From contig CACXEL010000390.1 of NCBI GenBank assembly GCA_902766655.1, positions 1-7,829 on the forward strand: a stretch of DNA of 7,829 nucleotides, given 5' to 3'. The notes below the pieces were generated by a model that searched no databases, was not told where the DNA came from, and saw nothing but the letters and a program-made list of their open reading frames with translations. Shown one piece after another: positions 1-6,863 of the stretch (within the stretch, counting starts at the first letter, position 1; every line of letters begins with the position of its first letter). The translations under genes were made by a program, and so were the position numbers. Source of the stretch: an uncultured Lachnospiraceae bacterium. Lineage in GTDB: Bacteria > Bacillota > Clostridia > Lachnospirales > Lachnospiraceae.

Positions 1-1504
1 CTTCGCCTCCGTCCAGAGGACGCCTTGAGACCAGGCATCTCAGCGTGTTCCCCTGGGCGCCTGCCGCAAAATCAGGTCCCATCAGAGACGCCGTAGGCAC
101 GGTGCCCTGGGTGCCGCCTTCTCCTGAGCCGCCGGAAGATTCCCCTGTCGGCTCCGGCACAGGCGTATCCGTCGGGTCAGGTGCAGGAGCTTCCGTCGGG
201 TCTGGAGTAGACGTCGGGTCTGGTATGGACGTCGGGTCCGGTGCGGACGTCGGGTCCGGCGCGGACGTCGGGTCCGGTGTGGACGTCGGGTCCGGTGCCG
301 ACGTCGGATCGGGTGCGGACGTCGGTTCCGGACCGCCGGTCAGAGCGGCGATCTGAGCCTTCAGATCTGCGATTTCGGCTGCGAGCTGGGCCGCAGTCCT
401 GCCGTCAGGAGACTTCAGGCTTTCGTTCTCCGCCTCCAGAGCCTCGATCCGGGACTTCAGCTCCTCCACGCTCTTCTTGAACTCGGCGGCCTCGACGGAG
501 GGGTTGTCCGCCTCCGCCAGCTCGTCGGCGTTCATGCCCAGGGCCTCGAGATAGGTCTTCAGAGCCGCAAGGATCTTCTCATTCTTCTCCTGGTCCAGGG
601 AGGCCTGGATCGCATCCGGATCTCCCACGTCGATACCGGTCAGGCCCACATATCCCTCCCATTCCGGCGGAATCTTGTCCGCGCTGAGAAGAGACGCTGC
701 ATCCAGGGTCCAGGAGGCCCGGGTCGCGCCGTAATAGGTATCGCCTTCATGAATTTCCAGAGTGAAATAGACCGAACCGCCGGCCGCCTCAGCCAGGGCC
801 TTCATTTTCGCGATGAAGGAGGGGTGGATGACTGCCCCGTTGGTGACCAGGAAGCGGTAGGGGTTCTCAAAGCTTCCAAGACCGCCGAGGGGTTCCTCCG
901 ACCCCTCGCCAAAATCTCCGTCGTCCTCTCCCATGCCGCCGGCGCTCTGCCTTCCGGCATCGCCTACCTGCTCGTTCACGGAGAGGGTGTTCTCGTCGAG
1001 CACGCTCACCGCGGTGATGTTCTCATAAGGATCCGGCAGGTCCTCATCCGGGCCTTCCGGCTCGTCCGGGAAGTCGATATCGTCGATATCAGATTCCGAG
1101 TAGGGGGACATGCGCTGCAGGGTCTCCAGATTCTTCCTGGCCACCTCCAGCTGAAGCTCCAGCTGCTGTTTGGTCAGCTCGGCCTTCTCAAGGCCCAGCT
1201 GAGTCAGGGTGGCGTCGTAGGTGAGCAGAACGTCTCCCTCGCGCACGGACTGGCCCACCGTGACCAGGACCTTGTCCACTTTCTCCGCGTCAGAGAGATA
1301 TACGGACTGGGTAGCGGTGGTGGTGACATACCCCTCTATGCTTGACTCGTAATCCCAGTATCCCCCGTAATTGACCGCCGCGGCCGGGATGACCATGACG
1401 GGCTGCTTGCGCGAGGCCTGGACAGCCTTCACGATCCCGTAGGTCGTTCCGGCGAGGATGGCCAGGACGACCGCCACTGCGATCACTTTCTTAACTGTCT
1501 TCAT
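1..1504 (-). CDS. Second membrane-anchored efflux adaptor (MacA/YknX/HlyD-like), C-terminus beyond window
   Basis: About 501 codons are visible, open to base 1, so the protein is partial. The start is the ATG at 1504, with AAGGAGG six bases upstream; it overlaps the end of the ATPase gene by 14 bases. Residues 7-25 form one N-terminal membrane segment. Residues 76-97 (VDKVLVTVGQSVREGD and following) look like the first half of a biotinyl/lipoyl domain, followed by a short coiled coil (about 98-125). Then come an acidic linker rich in D, E and P, a Gly-rich stretch, and a globular part (about 211-270, with NPYRFLV and YFTLEI). Residues 297-388 are strongly coiled-coil. Residues 390-438 are PDPTSA hexapeptide repeats, then a Ser/Gly/Glu linker. 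Family knowledge: such adaptors link an ABC ATPase/permease pair to extracytoplasmic partners. The second half of the lipoyl domain is not visible and should follow past the edge. Why this adaptor carries such a long insertion is unknown. Confidence 0.8.
   Translation of the reverse strand, partial: MKTVKKVIAVAVVLAILAGTTYGIVKAVQASRKQPVMVIPAAAVNYGGYWDYESSIEGYVTTTATQSVYLSDAEKVDKVLVTVGQSVREGDVLLTYDATLTQLGLEKAELTKQQLELQLEVARKNLETLQRMSPYSESDIDDIDFPDEPEGPDEDLPDPYENITAVSVLDENTLSVNEQVGDAGRQSAGGMGEDDGDFGEGSEEPLGGLGSFENPYRFLVTNGAVIHPSFIAKMKALAEAAGGSVYFTLEIHEGDTYYGATRASWTLDAASLLSADKIPPEWEGYVGLTGIDVGDPDAIQASLDQEKNEKILAALKTYLEALGMNADELAEADNPSVEAAEFKKSVEELKSRIEALEAENESLKSPDGRTAAQLAAEIADLKAQIAALTGGPEPTSAPDPTSAPDPTSTPDPTSAPDPTSAPDPTSIPDPTSTPDPTEAPAPDPTDTPVPEPTGESSGGSGEGGTQGTVPTASLMGPDFAAGAQGNTLRCLVSRRPLDGGE
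193..335 (-). repeat. 18-bp tandem repeat encoding PDPTSA hexapeptides
   Basis: About seven head-to-tail copies of an 18-base unit (GACGTCGGGTCCGGTGCG read on the plus strand) lie inside the second adaptor gene. The copies differ mainly at the last codon, giving PDPT followed by SA, ST or SI, and the array decays into PDPTEAPAPDPTDTPVPEPT. All copies stay in frame and have no spacers, so this is a coding minisatellite and not a CRISPR array. Pro/Thr/Ser-rich repeats of this kind usually form stiff, extended extracytoplasmic linkers. Copy number is likely to vary between strains by slippage. Confidence 0.9.
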
Positions 1505-2180
1505 TTTTCGCCTCCTTGTCCGTCAGAATTCCATCGTATATTTCGACCATCCGGCTCGCCCCCGCGGCCACCTTGGGGTCGTGGGTGATCATGATGATGC
1601 TGACGCCCTCCTCGTTCAGCTGCCGGAAGAGGTCCATGATCTGGGCGCCGGAGGCAGAGTCCAGGGCGCCGGTGGGCTCGTCCGCCAAGAGCAGCCTCGG
1701 ATGGTTGATCATGGCCCGGGCAATGGCCACGCGCTGCTTCTGGCCGCCGGAGAGCTGATTGGGCATGAAATACATGCGGTCCTCCAGACCTACCTTCTTT
1801 AAGATCTCCACGGCCCTCTCCCGGCGCTCCCTGCGCGAGATGCCCGCATAGGTGAGGGGCAGCTCCACGTTCTCCAGGGCTGTGGTGCCGGGCAGGAGCT
1901 GGAAGGTCTGAAATACGAAGCCGATCTTGTAGAGGCGGAGATCCGCCATCTGGTTCTCGCTGCACTTGCTGATATCCTGGCCGTCCAGGATGATGGTGCC
2001 GGAGGTGGCCCGGTCCAGGCAGCCGATCAGGTTCATGAGGGTAGATTTTCCGGAGCCGGAGGGACCCATGATGGCCACGTATTCGCCCTCCTCCATCTGG
2101 AAGGAGACGTTCTTTAAGACCGGCACGTCGATGCCGCCCAGATAATAGGTCTTGCAGACATCCTTGAGCTCAATAATCAT
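1491..2180 (-). CDS. ABC transporter ATP-binding protein, MacB/LolD/YknY type
   Basis: This 229-residue protein is the cytoplasmic ATPase that powers a MacB/FtsX-type permease. It has all the canonical motifs: Walker A GPSGSGKST (39-47), Q-loop FQTFQ (Q91), signature LSGGQKQR (143-150), Walker B LLLADE (163-168) with the following PTGALD, and the switch histidine H200 in ITHDP. Length and motif spelling fit the MacB/LolD/YknY branch, in which the ATPase is a separate chain from the permease. The ATG at 2180 has GGAAGGAG six bases upstream. It lies 18 bases after the first adaptor's stop codon, and its own stop overlaps the second adaptor's start by 14 bases, so the three genes very likely form one operon with coupled translation. 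The matching permease is not in view. Substrate unknown; family members export peptides, antibiotics or lipoproteins, or give protection from envelope-active toxins. Confidence 0.95.
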   Translation of the reverse strand: MIIELKDVCKTYYLGGIDVPVLKNVSFQMEEGEYVAIMGPSGSGKSTLMNLIGCLDRATSGTIILDGQDISKCSENQMADLRLYKIGFVFQTFQLLPGTTALENVELPLTYAGISRRERRERAVEILKKVGLEDRMYFMPNQLSGGQKQRVAIARAMINHPRLLLADEPTGALDSASGAQIMDLFRQLNEEGVSIIMITHDPKVAAGASRMVEIYDGILTDKEAKNEDS

Positions 2181-2198
2181 ATGCTTCTCCTTCCGTGC

Positions 2199-3578
2199 TC
2201 AGCCGACGGCGCCTCCGATCGGCATGTCGAGGGGAGCGCCGACGTCCTCAGAGGAGTCATCCTCCAGGAACTCGTCGTCGCCGTAGTCCATCATACCGCC
2301 GTCATCCATGCCTTCGTCCCTGCCGCCTTCGCCGGTATAATCCTCGCCTTCCATGTCGTATCCGGCATCCTCACCGTATACATGAAGCATGGCGTTGTCG
2401 GTCTCGACACAGGCGAGACCCTCGGTCAGGGCTTCCGACGGGAAGGCGATGGCATCGTTCTCCGTGAGGCCGGAGAGGATTTCGACCTGCATGGTCGCCT
2501 CGTCAACGGTGCCGGTCGTGATGGAGCGTTTCTCGATCTTTCCGGCGTCATTTCTCGCCCAGACGTAAGGATTGGTATCCATATCCGCAATATAGAAGCT
2601 GTCAAGCCAGAGGCCTTCGCGGTCTTCATTTTCCTGGCCCAGGTCTGCCTCCATGTAGACGTGCTGGCCCAGCATGACGCCGCTCTCGACCTCCAGGTCC
2701 ACGTAGAAGGGGTACTTGCTGCCGGTGTTGGAGCCGCTGTCGTAGTAGCTGTTGTTCTGCTCGGCATTTTCACGGTCCACGGAGGCGATGGTGCCCTTCC
2801 ATGTAGTGTCGTCGACCCGGCTGTGGACGATCATGGGCATGCCCTCGTAGATGTCATAGATATTCTGCTCGTTGATGGTGCCCTTGACCCGGTAGGCGCC
2901 GGTCTTCATGACCTTGATAAAGGCGTTGTCGGAGCTGCCGTAGTAATAGCTGCTCCCATCATCGTCAGACTTGATGCTCTGGACGACGCCGTCGATCTCG
3001 CAGTAGACCGTGGCGTTCTTGATGTTGTCCTTGAGCTTCTCGATCTCCTTCTCCTTGCTGGTGACGTCGTACTCCCGCTGCTTCTTCTCGAGCTCCTGCG
3101 ACTGGATCTGGATGGTATAGTTGGCCTGCTCACCGGACTTTGCCTTCTCCTTCTCCTTCTTGAGCTCCTCGATGGTGGTGTCCATGCTCTCCAGCTCTAC
3201 CTTGAGCCGCTCCAGGTCGATCTCCGACTGGGCGAGGTCGTTCTGATACTTTTCCACATCGTAAATGAAGAGCGGCGTGCCCTTGTGCACCTCGTCGCCC
3301 ACCTTCACATAAAGCTCAGCCACCTCTCCCTCGCTGTTCTTCTCCACGGACCAGGTCTCCTGGGCCTCGATCACGCCGGAAAAGCGGTTCAGGATTCCCA
3401 GACCGCCGCCTTCACCCGTCAGGACGGATACCTTGGTCACGTAGACCACATTGTCTCCGGACACATCGCTCCCGGCCCCCAGGCGCTGCCAGGCATACCA
3501 GCCGCCTCCGGCCAGGAGGGCCAGCACGACCAGAGTCACGATCACTTTGACGACGCCTGATTTCTTCTTTGTCTTCAC
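2199..3578 (-). CDS. First membrane-anchored efflux adaptor (MacA/YknX-like)
   Basis: 459 residues from a GTG at 3578. I chose this start because AAGGAGG (3587-3593) lies eight bases upstream and because it gives a short Lys-rich N-terminus (MKTKKKSG) before the membrane segment at about 9-29. An upstream ATG in frame at 3644 has no such support. Residues 76-107 (VEKNSEGEVAELYVKVGDEVHKGTPLFIYD) form the first lipoyl half. A coiled-coil hairpin spans about 110-188, broken near 148-152. The second lipoyl half is at 189-203 (NATVYCEIDGVVQSI). A beta-barrel part and a membrane-proximal part follow (to about 395). The last 60 residues are extremely acidic and Gly-rich. This is the complete YknX/MacA layout of a protein anchored in the membrane and facing outside. 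It probably stabilises the MacB-like permease and the ATPase encoded next. In a Gram-positive cell there is no outer-membrane channel for it to join. Confidence 0.9.
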   Translation of the reverse strand: MKTKKKSGVVKVIVTLVVLALLAGGGWYAWQRLGAGSDVSGDNVVYVTKVSVLTGEGGGLGILNRFSGVIEAQETWSVEKNSEGEVAELYVKVGDEVHKGTPLFIYDVEKYQNDLAQSEIDLERLKVELESMDTTIEELKKEKEKAKSGEQANYTIQIQSQELEKKQREYDVTSKEKEIEKLKDNIKNATVYCEIDGVVQSIKSDDDGSSYYYGSSDNAFIKVMKTGAYRVKGTINEQNIYDIYEGMPMIVHSRVDDTTWKGTIASVDRENAEQNNSYYDSGSNTGSKYPFYVDLEVESGVMLGQHVYMEADLGQENEDREGLWLDSFYIADMDTNPYVWARNDAGKIEKRSITTGTVDEATMQVEILSGLTENDAIAFPSEALTEGLACVETDNAMLHVYGEDAGYDMEGEDYTGEGGRDEGMDDGGMMDYGDDEFLEDDSSEDVGAPLDMPIGGAVG

Positions 3579-3586
3579 AGTAAACT

Positions 3587-3593
3587 CCTCCTT
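3587..3593 (-). promoter_or_regulatory. Shine-Dalgarno that fixes the adaptor GTG start
   Basis: AAGGAGG read on the minus strand, eight bases before the GTG at 3578. It supports that start over the in-frame ATG at 3644. The TAA stop of a small upstream frame (3592-3594) overlaps it, so translation of that frame, if real, could influence initiation here. Confidence 0.85.
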
Positions 3594-3774
3594 ACAGGGA
3601 AATGAGACCCGTGCGCTTCCGCCGGATCTTCCCTTCCCGATCATAGCCGCCGCTGGACTTTCCCAGCCTCCCGGCGGACTTGCTTCTCACCAGACAGCAG
3701 CGCAGGTCATGGCTCTCCGCCATGTCCGGACAGATGTCTGTGATCGTGAGGGACCCGCAAGGCGGGCACCTCAC
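3592..3774 (-). CDS. Possible Cys-rich small protein or leader peptide upstream of the adaptor (doubtful)
   Basis: A 60-residue frame from a GTG at 3774 to a TAA at 3592-3594. The N-terminal half has five cysteines in a zinc-ribbon-like scatter (RCPPCGS, then DICPDM, then LRCCL), and the C-terminal half is very basic (DREGKIRRKR). I do not recognise a family. The GTG has no Shine-Dalgarno; it lies about two bases after the start point predicted from the TATAAT at 3783-3788, so it would be read from a nearly leaderless message. The first 29 bases also form a strong hairpin, which argues against efficient translation. It may be chance coding in a GC-rich leader. The facts that favour it are the cysteine pattern and the stop codon placed on the adaptor's ribosome binding site. 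Confidence 0.2.
   Translation of the reverse strand: MRCPPCGSLTITDICPDMAESHDLRCCLVRSKSAGRLGKSSGGYDREGKIRRKRTGLISL
3746..3774 (-). other. Strong hairpin at the predicted 5' end of the adaptor operon transcript
   Basis: The outer arm GTGAGG (3774-3769) pairs with CCTCAC (3751-3746), and the inner arm CCCGC pairs with GCGGG across a three-base loop. A 2x2 internal loop separates the arms, giving 11 perfect base pairs in 29 bases. It starts two bases after the start point predicted from the -10 box at 3783-3788. No T-run follows on the minus strand, so it is not an intrinsic terminator there. It could protect the 5' end of the mRNA, bind a regulator, or act as a DNA operator. Confidence 0.55.
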
Positions 3775-3782
3775 AATCTTTT

Positions 3783-3811
3783 ATTATACACCATTTCCAT
3801 CAGCAGTTCAC
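3783..3811 (-). promoter_or_regulatory. Candidate promoter of the adaptor-ATPase-adaptor operon
   Basis: A perfect TATAAT on the minus strand (3788-3783) is preceded after 17 bases by a weak -35, GTGAAC (3811-3806, three matches to TTGACA). The predicted start point is near 3776, about 200 bases before the adaptor GTG. The weak -35 suggests an activator or an alternative sigma contact. The site lies in the gap between the two minus-strand operons, where a promoter is expected. Confidence 0.5.
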
Positions 3812-3949
3812 GCTCTTTTACAGACACTTCCGAAAAGGTGACAGCCCCAGGCAGAGAGACCGGGACAGATGCCCGCCCAAAGGAAGAGGCGGCTCTATAT
3901 CCCGTCATCATGCCGGCTCGCCCCGCGGAGCTCATAAGGATCACTCGAC
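3812..3949 (-). other. Intergenic stretch downstream of the permease, no clear feature
   Basis: This is the rest of the gap between the permease stop and the candidate promoter. I found no stem followed by a T-run on the minus strand, so no intrinsic terminator separates the two operons. A 60-codon frame (GTG at 3953, stop at 3771) crosses it and overlaps the permease stop as GTGA. It lacks a ribosome binding site and has no recognisable family, so it is not called as a gene. Read-through from the upstream operon into the adaptor operon is possible. Confidence 0.5.
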
Positions 3950-5986
3950 TCACCGCGCGCTCATCAGCTTTTCGAAAAGAGCCGGGTCCGTAATTGCGGC
4001 AGAATCGCCGAGCGTAGCCCCATCGAGCATGTCGATCTCGAAATATATGGTGTTCTCATAGTCCCTCTGACTGACCGGTCGCGGCTTGACAACGCAGGCG
4101 AAGAAAGTCTCAATGTCCGCCGGATCGGTAATCATACATTCATCATTGTCTCTCCAGACGGTAATGCGCTCCACGTCCTCAATATTCTCAGTCTCCATGG
4201 GTTCCCAACCCCTGTCCCTGAAGAAAGCCAGGGTCCTCGCGTACCCGGGATAGATGAGGATCTCGCTGGTGAAGCCGGCCAGATCCACCGCATCTTCCTC
4301 ACTTGTATAAGGGGTCTGGACCATGATGCAGCCCAGGGGATCCGTGCCGAGGAGAATTCCGGCATTGGCTTCCCGGGCATCCTCCCGGAGGCACCGGGCA
4401 AGCTCCGTCCGCTCCGCCTCCGTAAGCACCATTTCCACGCTGTTCTGTGCCGTTATTTTCCAGCTGCAAAGGAACAGATCCTCAAGATATCCCTCTTTCA
4501 GATAGCGGAAGGGGTAGGCTGCGTCGCGGTAAGCCCTGTCCTCGCAGAGCTCCGTCAGCGCGGCGGACACTGTATCGAGGGACACTTTATAGCACCGGTA
4601 GACGTCGCGGCCGGACTTCAGATGATAGCGGACCGTCACCGGATATCCGTTCTCCTCCGCCGGCCCGAGAACGCCCTCGCGGGCGAGCGCGTAGATCGGC
4701 GCGAAGTTGTCCGTCAGCGTCTGGTCCATCAGATAGACGTCCAGGCTCTCCCCGGAGGGTGCCTTGTTATCTTGGTTCACATAAGCACCGTTCAGGAAGC
4801 CGTCGTAAAGTCTCTCCTGGCCGATGGCCATGGACTCGATCTTTTCTTCCCCCGGAAGGAACCGGTCATATCCCATGAGGTCCAGATGGAAAATGCAGAC
4901 AAGGCCGAGCACGCCCGCGAAGACCACCGCCGTGGAGCGCCAGTGGCCCAGGAGGTTCCTCACGTCGGTGCTGAGAATCATCTCGAAGACCACGCTGAAG
5001 ACCAGAGCTGCCGCGAAGCACCAGAAGATCTCCCAGCCGAGGGCTCCTTCCGAGAAGTTCGTGATCTCTCCGAAGAGGGCTCCGGTGAACATGGCCGCCG
5101 GCACGCCGGTCAGGACCTTGAGGCAGGGGGCGATGAAGGGATGGACGAAGGGCGTTTCCGCCCGCTCCATGGGCCTTCTCTCCATGACGAAGACGCAGAG
5201 CACCAGGGCCGCGACCAGATATATTATAATAAGAAGACCAGCCACACGGTCCGAGGGGAGCTGGCTCACCAGCGTGAGTGGTGAAAATCTGGCGACAGGT
5301 CCCAGACCGCCCGGGCTGTAGTAGGTGTCGTAACAGTTTTCCGCCAGCATCAGGATGAGCAAATAGACCAGGGGGCCGTAGAAGAAAAGGAAGCCCATCA
5401 CCGCCAGTCCGAGCACCCCTCTGCCCGTGAGCAGCATGGCGAGGACCGCCGCGGTGTAGACGGCCAGGTAACCGACGATGCCCCATATGATTCCCGGGAC
5501 ACAGACTTTAAGGACCTCCGGCGTCACGTTGCCGAAGACCGCGCCGACGCCCAGCAGCGCCACCAGCGTGCAGACAAGATAAGGGATCACGGCGATCAGG
5601 ATCCCGCTCACATAAGGCACCAGGAAAAGGTGGACCCTCCTCACCGGCATGCCCGCGTAAAAGTCGGTCTGCGCCTTGGAGTGGAGCCAGGAGAAGCCCG
5701 TGTATGCCGTCAGCACGGCCGCGACCGCCACCAGGAAGGTCAGCAGGCTTCCCTCGCCGCCGAAATAATTACCCGCCACAGCAGAATATCGCTGGGACAA
5801 GGGCATTATTTCCTTGAAGGGAGCGGCACCGAGCTGCTGGTTGTAGATCTCCCGGGCCTGGACCAGGGACATGCAGTACATGACCGGATAAATGAAGAAG
5901 CCCGCCAGGGAGATCAGGATGATCAGCCAGTTCCGGCGCTTCATATCGCTGGCGATGAGCTTACGCAAAGATATCTTGGATGTCAT
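3950..5986 (-). CDS. ABC transporter permease with large extracytoplasmic C-terminal domain
   Basis: 678 residues from the ATG at 5986, chosen because GGAGG (5996-6000) lies upstream and an in-frame GTG at 6007 does not fit. The first part (1-373) is membrane-embedded, with segments near 19-38, 81-101, 119-151, 163-187, 191-215, 250-268, 289-306, 319-339 and 352-369. A conserved-looking HSKAQTDFYAGMPVRRVHLF stretch (102-121) follows the second segment. The last ~305 residues (374-678) contain no membrane segment and are mixed, acidic and soluble-looking, so they should form an extracytoplasmic or cytoplasmic domain depending on segment parity. Permeases of this shape occur in clostridial YtrA-regulated operons; the tail resembles what is catalogued as DUF6449, though I name that from memory. 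The gene overlaps the ATPase gene by 26 bases. Together they should form the exporter: the permease is the path and the ATPase the motor. Substrate unknown. Confidence 0.85.
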   Translation of the reverse strand: MTSKISLRKLIASDMKRRNWLIILISLAGFFIYPVMYCMSLVQAREIYNQQLGAAPFKEIMPLSQRYSAVAGNYFGGEGSLLTFLVAVAAVLTAYTGFSWLHSKAQTDFYAGMPVRRVHLFLVPYVSGILIAVIPYLVCTLVALLGVGAVFGNVTPEVLKVCVPGIIWGIVGYLAVYTAAVLAMLLTGRGVLGLAVMGFLFFYGPLVYLLILMLAENCYDTYYSPGGLGPVARFSPLTLVSQLPSDRVAGLLIIIYLVAALVLCVFVMERRPMERAETPFVHPFIAPCLKVLTGVPAAMFTGALFGEITNFSEGALGWEIFWCFAAALVFSVVFEMILSTDVRNLLGHWRSTAVVFAGVLGLVCIFHLDLMGYDRFLPGEEKIESMAIGQERLYDGFLNGAYVNQDNKAPSGESLDVYLMDQTLTDNFAPIYALAREGVLGPAEENGYPVTVRYHLKSGRDVYRCYKVSLDTVSAALTELCEDRAYRDAAYPFRYLKEGYLEDLFLCSWKITAQNSVEMVLTEAERTELARCLREDAREANAGILLGTDPLGCIMVQTPYTSEEDAVDLAGFTSEILIYPGYARTLAFFRDRGWEPMETENIEDVERITVWRDNDECMITDPADIETFFACVVKPRPVSQRDYENTIYFEIDMLDGATLGDSAAITDPALFEKLMSAR

Positions 5987-6863
5987 AGCCGGCCACCTCC
6001 GTTTCACTGATAAAGATTTCTTCGAGGCTCAGGGGCAGGAGCTCGGCATAGACGGGGCTCCGCCTGTTGACTGCCTCCATGATTTCATCGCCCGTTCCCC
6101 GGGCCACAATGGTCATGAGCGCGCCGCTCTTCGAGGTGCGGACCACCCTGAGCTCGGAGAGGAGCTCCTGCTCGAGCACCGGATTGGGCAGAACGCACTG
6201 GACCTTGTGGGTGTGGAACTTCATGTCCTCCAGGTCCTCGGACAGGAGGATCCGGCCCTTGTGGAGAAGGCCCACATGGTCGCAGATGTCCTCCAGCTCC
6301 CGCAGGTTGTGGGAGGCGATGACCGGGGTGAATTTCCTGTCCAGGACCTCCGCGGCGAAAATTCCCTTGACCGCCTGCCGCACCACCGGGTCGAGCCCGT
6401 CGAAGGTCTCGTCGCAGAGAAGGCAGCGGGCGCCGCTGGCGATGCCGAGGAAAACGGCGACCTGCTTCTTCATGCCCTTGGAGAAGGTGTTCATTTTCCT
6501 CTTCGGGTCGAGCTCCAGCCTCTTCAGGAACCCGTCGTACCTGGCCCTGTCGAAGGCCGGATAGAGGATGGCGTAATAGTCCGCCATGTCCGCAGGCGTC
6601 GCATTCTGGAAATAATACCCGCTGTCGCTCAGGAAGCAGATTTCCCTCCTGGCGGCCGGATTGTTGTAGATGGACATGTCGTCCAGCGTGAGGCTGCCCG
6701 TATCCGCCTTCAGCACGCCGGCCAGCATGCGGAGGAGGGTGCTCTTGCCGGCACCGTTGGTGCCCACAAGGCCGAAGACCTGACCCTCCTTTATGTTGGC
6801 GGTGAGATCATCCACCGCCAGGATATCGTCGAATCGTTTGGAGACATGACTGATTGAGATCAC
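5961..6863 (-). CDS. ABC transporter ATP-binding protein, YtrB-like
   Basis: 300 residues from a GTG at 6863, with AAGGAGG about seven bases upstream and the start overlapping the repressor stop as GTGA. A longer frame reaching 7262 is an out-of-frame read-through of the repressor gene and is not used. Motifs: Walker A GTNGAGKST (34-42), Walker B LLCDE (148-152) with TFDGLD, and switch histidine H185 in ASHNL. The signature is degenerate, FSKGMKKQ (127-134), in place of LSGGQ. The Q-loop position reads CFLSDSGYY with no glutamine. Both deviations are common in the YtrB/BcrA-like branch and do not imply loss of activity. Residues from about 215 on form an extra C-terminal domain. The protein should power the permease encoded next, whose start it overlaps by 26 bases. 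Confidence 0.93.
   Translation of the reverse strand: MISISHVSKRFDDILAVDDLTANIKEGQVFGLVGTNGAGKSTLLRMLAGVLKADTGSLTLDDMSIYNNPAARREICFLSDSGYYFQNATPADMADYYAILYPAFDRARYDGFLKRLELDPKRKMNTFSKGMKKQVAVFLGIASGARCLLCDETFDGLDPVVRQAVKGIFAAEVLDRKFTPVIASHNLRELEDICDHVGLLHKGRILLSEDLEDMKFHTHKVQCVLPNPVLEQELLSELRVVRTSKSGALMTIVARGTGDEIMEAVNRRSPVYAELLPLSLEEIFISETEVAGYDIQDIFA

Noticed and set aside
193..335. CRISPR-like short repeats
   Set aside because: Units are 18 bases, directly adjacent without spacers, in frame, and encode PDPTSA. This is a coding minisatellite.
749..1802. Plus-strand frames opposite the second adaptor and the MacB-type ATPase (749-1345, 1458-1802)
   Set aside because: They lie antisense to recognised coding sequence, lack ribosome binding sites and resemble no family.
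2181..3560. 459-codon open frame on the plus strand opposite the first adaptor
   Set aside because: It is codon-aligned antisense to a gene rich in GAG, AAG and GAC codons, which read as Leu and Val on the other strand. The sense gene avoids TTA, CTA and TCA, so few antisense stops arise. It has no ribosome binding site and a low-complexity Leu/Val/His-rich product.
3579..3644. Upstream in-frame ATG at 3644 for the first adaptor
   Set aside because: It adds 22 residues with no homology-like features before a typical Lys-rich signal-anchor start, and the GTG at 3578 has ideal AAGGAGG spacing.
3746..3788. Plus-strand intrinsic terminator (hairpin followed by ATCTTTTATTAT)
   Set aside because: The T-run is short and separated from the stem, and there is no plus-strand gene upstream to terminate.
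3771..3953. 60-codon frame overlapping the permease stop as GTGA
   Set aside because: No ribosome binding site, no recognisable product, and a likely promoter lies inside it. The GTGA overlap alone is weak evidence.
4622..6857. Long plus-strand frames opposite the permease and YtrB-like ATPase (4622-5284, 5892-6857)
   Set aside because: They are shadows of well-supported minus-strand genes with intact motifs; their products are His/Glu/Arg-rich with no recognisable domain.
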